6,806 bases of DNA, taken from assembly GCA_027623585.1 (NCBI GenBank), contig JAQBVK010000134.1, forward strand, positions 1 through 6,806, given 5' to 3'. Under the pieces are notes generated by a model. That model saw only the letters and a program-made list of their open reading frames with translations, searched no databases and was not told the origin of the DNA. The number at the start of each line of letters is the position of its first letter. The first letter of the stretch is position 1. This document shows positions 5,228-6,806 of the stretch, one piece after another. The position numbers were made by a program, and so were the translations under genes. Origin of the DNA: Planctomycetota bacterium (GTDB lineage: Bacteria; Planctomycetota; UBA1135).

Positions 5228-6190
5228 ATGCGGGATAGGGTTGGGGTGATTTACCGGCGGCCATTGTTGGAGTTGGTGTTCGAGGCGGCTTCGGTGCATC
5301 GGGCGCACCACGATCCGGCTGAGGTGCAGTGTGCGACGCTGCTCTCGATCAAGACCGGCGCGTGTCCTGAGGACTGCAAGTACTGCTCGCAGTCCGCGCA
5401 CTACGACACCGGACTCGAGCGCGAGACCTTGATGGAGCCGAACGAAGTCGTCGCCGCCGCCGAACGCGCGCGCGCCGCCGGTGCCGATCGCTTTTGCATG
5501 GGCGCGGCTTGGCGCGGACCGCGCGACGGGCGCGACTTCGACTCCGTGCTCGACATGGTGCAGCGCGTGAAGGCGCTCGGCCTCGAGACCTGCGCCACGC
5601 TCGGCATGCTCACGGCGGAGCAAGCGACGCGGCTCGCGGCGGCCGGGCTCGACTACTACAACCACAACCTCGACACCTCGCCGGAGTACTACGGCGAGGT
5701 CATCAGCACGCGCACTTGGCAGGACCGGCTCGACACGCTGGCCGAGGTGCGCGCTTCAGGCATGAAGGTGTGTTGTGGCGGCATTCTCGGCATGGGTGAG
5801 TCGGAAGAGGATCGCATTGGGTTGCTGCACGCGCTCGCAGAGCAGGATCCGCCGCCGGAATCCGTACCGATCAACGCGCTGGTGCCGATGGCGGGCACGC
5901 CGCTCGGGGACGTCGCGCCGCTGCCATGGGATCAACTGCTGCGCGCGGTTGCGACGGCGCGCATCCTGATGCCGCGCGCCTGGGTGCGGCTCTCCGCCGG
6001 ACGCGAATCCATGAGCGAGGAGCAGCAAGCGCTGTGCTTCTTGGCCGGCGCGAATTCGATCTTTCTCGGCGAGCGTTTGCTCACGGCGCCGAACCGCGGT
6101 CGCGCGGATGATGCCGCCCTGCTCGCCAAACTCGGCCTGCGCAGCGTGCGCGCACCCGAGCCCGTCGTATCCCAGACGATCGAAGTGTGA
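5228..6190 (+). CDS. bioB: Biotin synthase BioB
   Basis: A 320-residue radical SAM enzyme that inserts sulfur into dethiobiotin to make biotin, the last step of the pathway. The [4Fe-4S]/SAM motif is C46-PED-C50-KY-C53. The ligands of the second, [2Fe-2S] cluster are all recognisable: C90 in RFCMGAAWRGP, C122 in LETCATLGML, C182 in KVCCGGILGMGE, and R254 in VRLSAGRESM. YYNHNLDTSPEYY is also diagnostic. Length is normal for the family and the protein looks complete. The ATG at 5228 gives a family-typical N-terminus (YRRPLLELVFEAASVHRAHH); the same frame stays open upstream but crosses the inverted repeat and lacks similarity. No Shine-Dalgarno is visible. The last codons overlap bioF by four bases (GTGA), so the two should be translated together. 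Confidence 0.97.
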   Translation: MRDRVGVIYRRPLLELVFEAASVHRAHHDPAEVQCATLLSIKTGACPEDCKYCSQSAHYDTGLERETLMEPNEVVAAAERARAAGADRFCMGAAWRGPRDGRDFDSVLDMVQRVKALGLETCATLGMLTAEQATRLAAAGLDYYNHNLDTSPEYYGEVISTRTWQDRLDTLAEVRASGMKVCCGGILGMGESEEDRIGLLHALAEQDPPPESVPINALVPMAGTPLGDVAPLPWDQLLRAVATARILMPRAWVRLSAGRESMSEEQQALCFLAGANSIFLGERLLTAPNRGRADDAALLAKLGLRSVRAPEPVVSQTIEV

Positions 6191-6806
6191 GCGATTCCCT
6201 CGGCGACGCGCTGCGCGCCGAACTCGACGCCTGGGAGGCGGCGGGCCTGCGACGCGCGTTGGCGGAGCCGGAAGGGCTGGACTTCACGAGCAATGACTAC
6301 CTCGGACTTGCGCGCGAGCCGCGCGTGATCGCGGCGGCGCGGACGGCGCTGGAGCACTACGGGGCGGGCGCCGGCGCCGCGCGGCTCTTGCGCGGAAATC
6401 TTGCGCCGCACCTCGCGGCTGAACGCGCGTGCGCTTCCTGGCTCGGTGAAGAGGCGGCGCTTTTGTTCCCGAGCGGCTGGCAGGCCAACACGGCGCTGCT
6501 GCCCGCGTTCGCGGACGAAGGCGACCTGATCTTCTCGGACGCTCTCAACCACGCGTCTTTGATCGAGGGTGCGCGGCTTTCGCACGCGCGACGCGTCGTC
6601 TTCGCGCACCTGGATCTCGCCGAACTCGCCACGCACTTGCGCCGCGCATCCGCCGCGCGGCGGCGGATCATCGTCGTCGAGGACGTCTATTCGATGGATG
6701 GCGACCTGGCGCCGCTCGGATCGCTGCTCGCACTCTGCGAGGAATACGACGCGCACTTGATCGTGGACCACGCACATGCCGCTGGCCTCTACGAAGATCG
6801 GATTCC
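6187..6806 (+). CDS. bioF: 8-amino-7-oxononanoate synthase BioF (N-terminal part; cut by window end)
   Basis: A PLP-dependent alpha-oxoamine synthase that condenses pimeloyl-ACP/CoA with L-alanine to give 8-amino-7-oxononanoate, the first ring-building step of biotin synthesis. About 206 residues are visible: LDFTSNDYLGLA near the N-terminus, GAGAGAARLLRGN (family glycine-rich segment), FPSGWQAN, SDALNHASLIEGARLS with H122 as the PLP-stacking His, VVEDVYSMDGDLAPL, and D194-H-A-H197, whose Asp and His match the conserved cofactor-binding pair (normally DEAH). The catalytic Lys is expected beyond the window. KBL (2-amino-3-ketobutyrate ligase) is a close relative, but adjacency to bioB favours BioF. 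The GTG start overlaps the bioB stop (GTGA) and places the first conserved block at the usual distance. The gene starts with GTG and runs off the window end. Confidence 0.93.
   Translation, partial: MSDSLGDALRAELDAWEAAGLRRALAEPEGLDFTSNDYLGLAREPRVIAAARTALEHYGAGAGAARLLRGNLAPHLAAERACASWLGEEAALLFPSGWQANTALLPAFADEGDLIFSDALNHASLIEGARLSHARRVVFAHLDLAELATHLRRASAARRRIIVVEDVYSMDGDLAPLGSLLALCEEYDAHLIVDHAHAAGLYEDRI

Noticed and set aside
5932..6777. Minus-strand frame of 281 codons opposite bioB and bioF
   Set aside because: The plus strand encodes clear BioB and BioF motifs across the whole interval; this is a composition artefact.

Overview
The window is GC-rich and densely packed, with no RNA gene, CRISPR array or recognisable transposase. 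Hand counts on sampled lines give about 70% GC in bioB and about 61% in the repeat-bounded segment at 4640-5113. The organism cannot be named from this sequence. A predicted lipoprotein, a Card1-like nuclease outside any visible CRISPR context and interspersed palindromic repeats suggest a high-GC, probably diderm, environmental bacterium; that is inference.

Left (1-1544, minus strand): an open-ended gene for a PD-(D/E)XK nuclease-like protein of the DUF1887/Card1 type. Its conserved core lies between low-complexity, Arg-rich arms, where Card1 proteins would have a CARF sensor. A 118-bp divergent spacer separates it from a plus-strand run: a phytanoyl-CoA-dioxygenase-family Fe(II)/2-oxoglutarate enzyme (1663-2493), overlapping by one base a full-length YyaL/SPATA20-type thioredoxin-domain protein (2493-4580).

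Middle (4591-5218): a 628-bp segment bounded by a perfect 44-bp inverted repeat. It carries one minus-strand gene for an unrecognised small lipoprotein. The segment fills almost the whole gap between the YyaL-type gene and bioB, leaving 10 bp on one side and 9 bp on the other. This looks like an insertion into what may once have been a continuous operon. A degenerate third copy of the palindromic end lies inside it.

Right (5228-6806): bioB (biotin synthase) overlaps bioF (8-amino-7-oxononanoate synthase, cut by the window edge) by 4 bases (GTGA), a typical biotin operon arrangement. BioF makes the precursor that becomes dethiobiotin after two further enzymes, and BioB inserts the sulfur. The right inverted repeat ends in the bioB promoter region and supplies part of a good -10 hexamer, TATACT, placed so that transcription would begin at or near the A of the ATG. 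The lipoprotein gene has a weaker hexamer at the same spacing.

The most notable items are the inverted-repeat lipoprotein cassette, the non-CARF Card1-like nuclease with Arg-rich arms, and the possible leaderless promoters.
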